The translations under genes and the position numbers were made by a program. From Styela clava (Eukaryota > Chordata > Ascidiacea > Stolidobranchia > Styelidae), in assembly GCF_964204865.1 (NCBI RefSeq), contig NC_135250.1, positions 24,977,395-25,041,394 of the forward strand: a DNA stretch of 64,000 bases. Reading direction: 5' to 3'. Below are positions 62,019-64,000 of this stretch, piece by piece (the stretch's first letter is position 1; the number at the start of each line of letters is the position of its first letter). Under the pieces are notes generated by a model. The model saw only the letters and a program-made list of their open reading frames with translations. It had not been told where the DNA came from and made no database searches.

Positions 62019-62779
62019 GTAAGTTTTTGTAGTTTCAAAATCAATATATTCTAGTCAAAATCAATTACATTGTGTGTATCTTAGTGATATTTTTGTGCTT
62101 TTTGTGTATTAATAATGAGGTCTTACATTTGATTCTGCATGTATCGATGACACAAATTTAGCCGAATTAGCCGTGTTTTACTGTTGCGTCTTTCGTATTA
62201 AAAATCATTTTGAGTTTTGACAACATTCTTGAATTTTGGTTTCATTTGTCACGTGTGTTTTATTATTATTGAATCATGACAAATAAATTTCCTACCTATT
62301 GATTATATAGCAAAATCGGAGTATAGATGGTACGAAGTATAATTATAAAAATCATGGGCAAGAAATGATTTATTCAACTTCAATATAAACAATGAACTAA
62401 AATGGACTACAGTTTGTTTCAGATTTCGATTTTTATTTGTAAATTCAAAAAATTACTAATTTGTTGATAAGAAACTATATAAATATTAAGTTGTTTTCAT
62501 TCACATGGAACTCCAGGAAAAATTGTTCTTACGTGTATTATATATACATTTCGAACATTTTGTTATATGCCTCAAATGTTAAATCGACCAATCATGGCGG
62601 ATAAAGCTCTTTGCCAAAATTGAAGACATCCTTATTTTTTCATCTAATAAAAGATTTCTTCGGAAAGTCCCAAATTTGATATTGAAACACAAATGGTACA
62701 AATTTTTATTAGCAAATTTTTTTGACTTTGTTTTTTTCAATTTTTCAGTATTTTCATTACACTTGTTTGATGTCATGAA
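62019..62779. other. No recognised gene; junction between P450 relic and receptor R3
   Basis: AT-rich stretch between P450 exon 4 on the plus strand and the R3 Ig exon on the minus strand. Neither P450 exon 5 nor receptor exon 6 is present, so the breakpoint joining the two families lies here. Confidence 0.5.
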
Positions 62780-62834
62780 GATTACCTCTGAGGTCAAAAT
62801 GTTTTTTCTTTGAATTATTCGCGCGACAAACATA
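62780..62834 (-). pseudogene. Partial duplicate of the Ig exon end, next to R3
   Basis: About 20 bp past the R3 Ig donor the minus strand again reads a Tyr-x-Cys-Arg-Ala-x-Asn-Ser series, followed by a Phe-Asp run and a GT donor. This parallels the last 17 or so codons of the Ig exon just before it. It looks like a diverged tandem duplication of the exon's 3' end. An upstream ACAAG could serve as an acceptor, so an alternative mini-exon is possible but less likely. Confidence 0.4.
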
Positions 62835-62858
62835 TCTTGTACAAGAATAGGTAGGTAC

Positions 62859-63125
62859 CTTTGGAGTCAAAAAATGCTTGGCTTGAATTATGAGCACGAC
62901 AATAGTATTTCCCTATGTCCAAAATTGTTGCATTGTCATAGTGTAGTATAGATGAACTTCCATCTATTATCTGATAAATTCCATTTTTCTTTATATCTGT
63001 TGAAACTTGTTCATGAGGAGATTTCTTATACCATTCTGCAGTTTTGCCCACGCAATTCTTTACTCGACATATTTTTTTGTGGTGTGACAAGACATCATCA
63101 ATGCCGATTACTGGTGTTGCATGCT
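62859..63125 (-). CDS. R3: Ig exon of a third receptor copy, running off the right edge
   Basis: This exon has the same length (267 nt), the same GCAG acceptor and the same domain signature as R1 exon 5: KICRVKNC, AEWYK and DIGKYYCRAHN. By hand alignment it is about 80% identical to R1. The sequence from 63125 to the window end matches the R1 intron at about 9940-10920, so the lectin exons should lie just beyond 64000. To the left the homology stops immediately after the donor at 62858. No FN3, transmembrane or tail exons follow; a P450 fragment on the other strand comes next. The copy is therefore either truncated at its 3' end or rearranged. Confidence 0.75.
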
Positions 63126-64000
63126 CTGCATTAGAAAATTTTAAGTTAGTCATTTGTGCGAAAACATAAGATAGTAATAGTTGATTTGGCGGCGTGAGGT
63201 GCTGTTGCAATAATACACCTTTCATCACCTTTGTAAGCTTTGTAGTTAACACACTACTCTGATCAATTCCTATTCCTAATTTAATCTAAATTTTATGCTC
63301 GAAGGCCTAATGAATGAAATAGTGAATTATCGTCCAGTTTATTTTATCATTTTAAATTGTCTTTAATATTCCATTTATTTGCTGAAAAAATTGCTTCCGT
63401 CGTAAATTATTTATTGTTAATATAAGCAACAGTTATTTGAAACTTTACTGATGATATTGTTGCAATCTATTGCTCATGGCATCATATTTGGTATTGATTT
63501 GTGTTAAATAAAATTATGTTTATCAGACAAGTTGCGAGTGGAAGAACATGAACAAACTACTTCATGTCATTTGTTGAATGTTAAAATTGTAACAATCCCA
63601 AGACTTGCTATATAGTTCGCAGCTCTTCAGATTCCTCACCGGCCATGTGGCTTCCAGTGGATGTGATTTAATGCTATTACAATATATATTTGAAAGAAAT
63701 TACCTGACTGTGAATCGCTGAAGTATTATTTGTATTATTTTACACTTGAGTTCGTTGTTTAAGAATTAGTTGCGGGGTGCGATTTAGGAAAAAGCATCTT
63801 AGCTGCACTAGGAAGCTAGTTTATGTTTGTTCGAAAACTCCAGTCACAATCTGGAAATTAAGAGGTCTCAAACTCCGGATAGTTTAAACTTTCACGGCTC
63901 TGGTTCTCTCAAATTTGTCGTGTATTAAAATATTGCTTTTATTTTTGTGAATCATTACTAGCAACGGAATTGACCTTTTTCTACGGCTATGGGTTGTTCT

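Overview
The window looks like nuclear DNA of an invertebrate deuterostome. I think a tunicate (sea squirt) is most likely. The DNA is AT-rich, genes are split by many short GT-AG introns, and there is a CYP2-type cytochrome P450 with the nine-exon layout usual for deuterostome CYP2 genes. There is also a multidomain lectin/Ig/fibronectin receptor and a heavy load of small DNA transposons, a LINE and SINE-like pieces. No prokaryotic gene, operon, rRNA or CRISPR is present. The tunicate assignment rests on general gene character, not on a database match.

Region 1 (about 0.6-26.4 kb) is a tandem segmental duplication carrying two minus-strand copies of one receptor gene family. Copy R1 (4147-13141) can be assembled end to end from 15 exons whose splice phases all agree, giving about 704 residues. 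Its order is signal peptide, C-type lectin domain, Ig domain, three fibronectin III-like modules (the last carrying a polybasic stretch), one transmembrane helix and a short tyrosine-rich tail. Copy R2 (17771-26310) keeps the Ig-to-tail exons but has no signal-peptide or lectin exons and has a damaged splice donor. Its introns carry later insertions, including an 861-bp hAT-like element with a perfect 8-bp target duplication. The membrane-proximal half of R1 and R2 is very similar, while the N-terminal half is strongly diverged.

Region 2 (26.6-27.8 kb) is the 3' end of a dead LINE lying where the R2 5' exons would be. Region 3 (28.3-35.0 kb) is an intact nine-exon, 493-residue CYP2-family P450 on the minus strand. 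Region 4 (35-62 kb) is a P450 graveyard. It holds a full-length pseudogene (40.1-51.7 kb) whose last exon is split by a 2.85-kb long-TIR transposon, a second decayed gene (52.3-56.4 kb) partly replaced by a SINE-like piece, an orphan exon 8/9 pair (58.2-59.0 kb), a plus-strand four-exon 5' half (60.0-62.0 kb) that forms a 0.9-kb inverted repeat with the second gene, and a lone exon 2 at 38.4 kb.

Region 5 (62.8-64.0 kb) is the start of a third receptor copy, R3. Only its Ig exon and part of an upstream intron are inside the window. It is closer to R1 than R2 is, and it carries a partial duplication of the Ig exon end.

The receptors would act at the cell surface and the P450 in the endoplasmic reticulum. 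Nothing in the sequence links them functionally; they are two lineage-expanded families that sit side by side. The receptor family is the best candidate here for an undescribed recognition system, by inference only.
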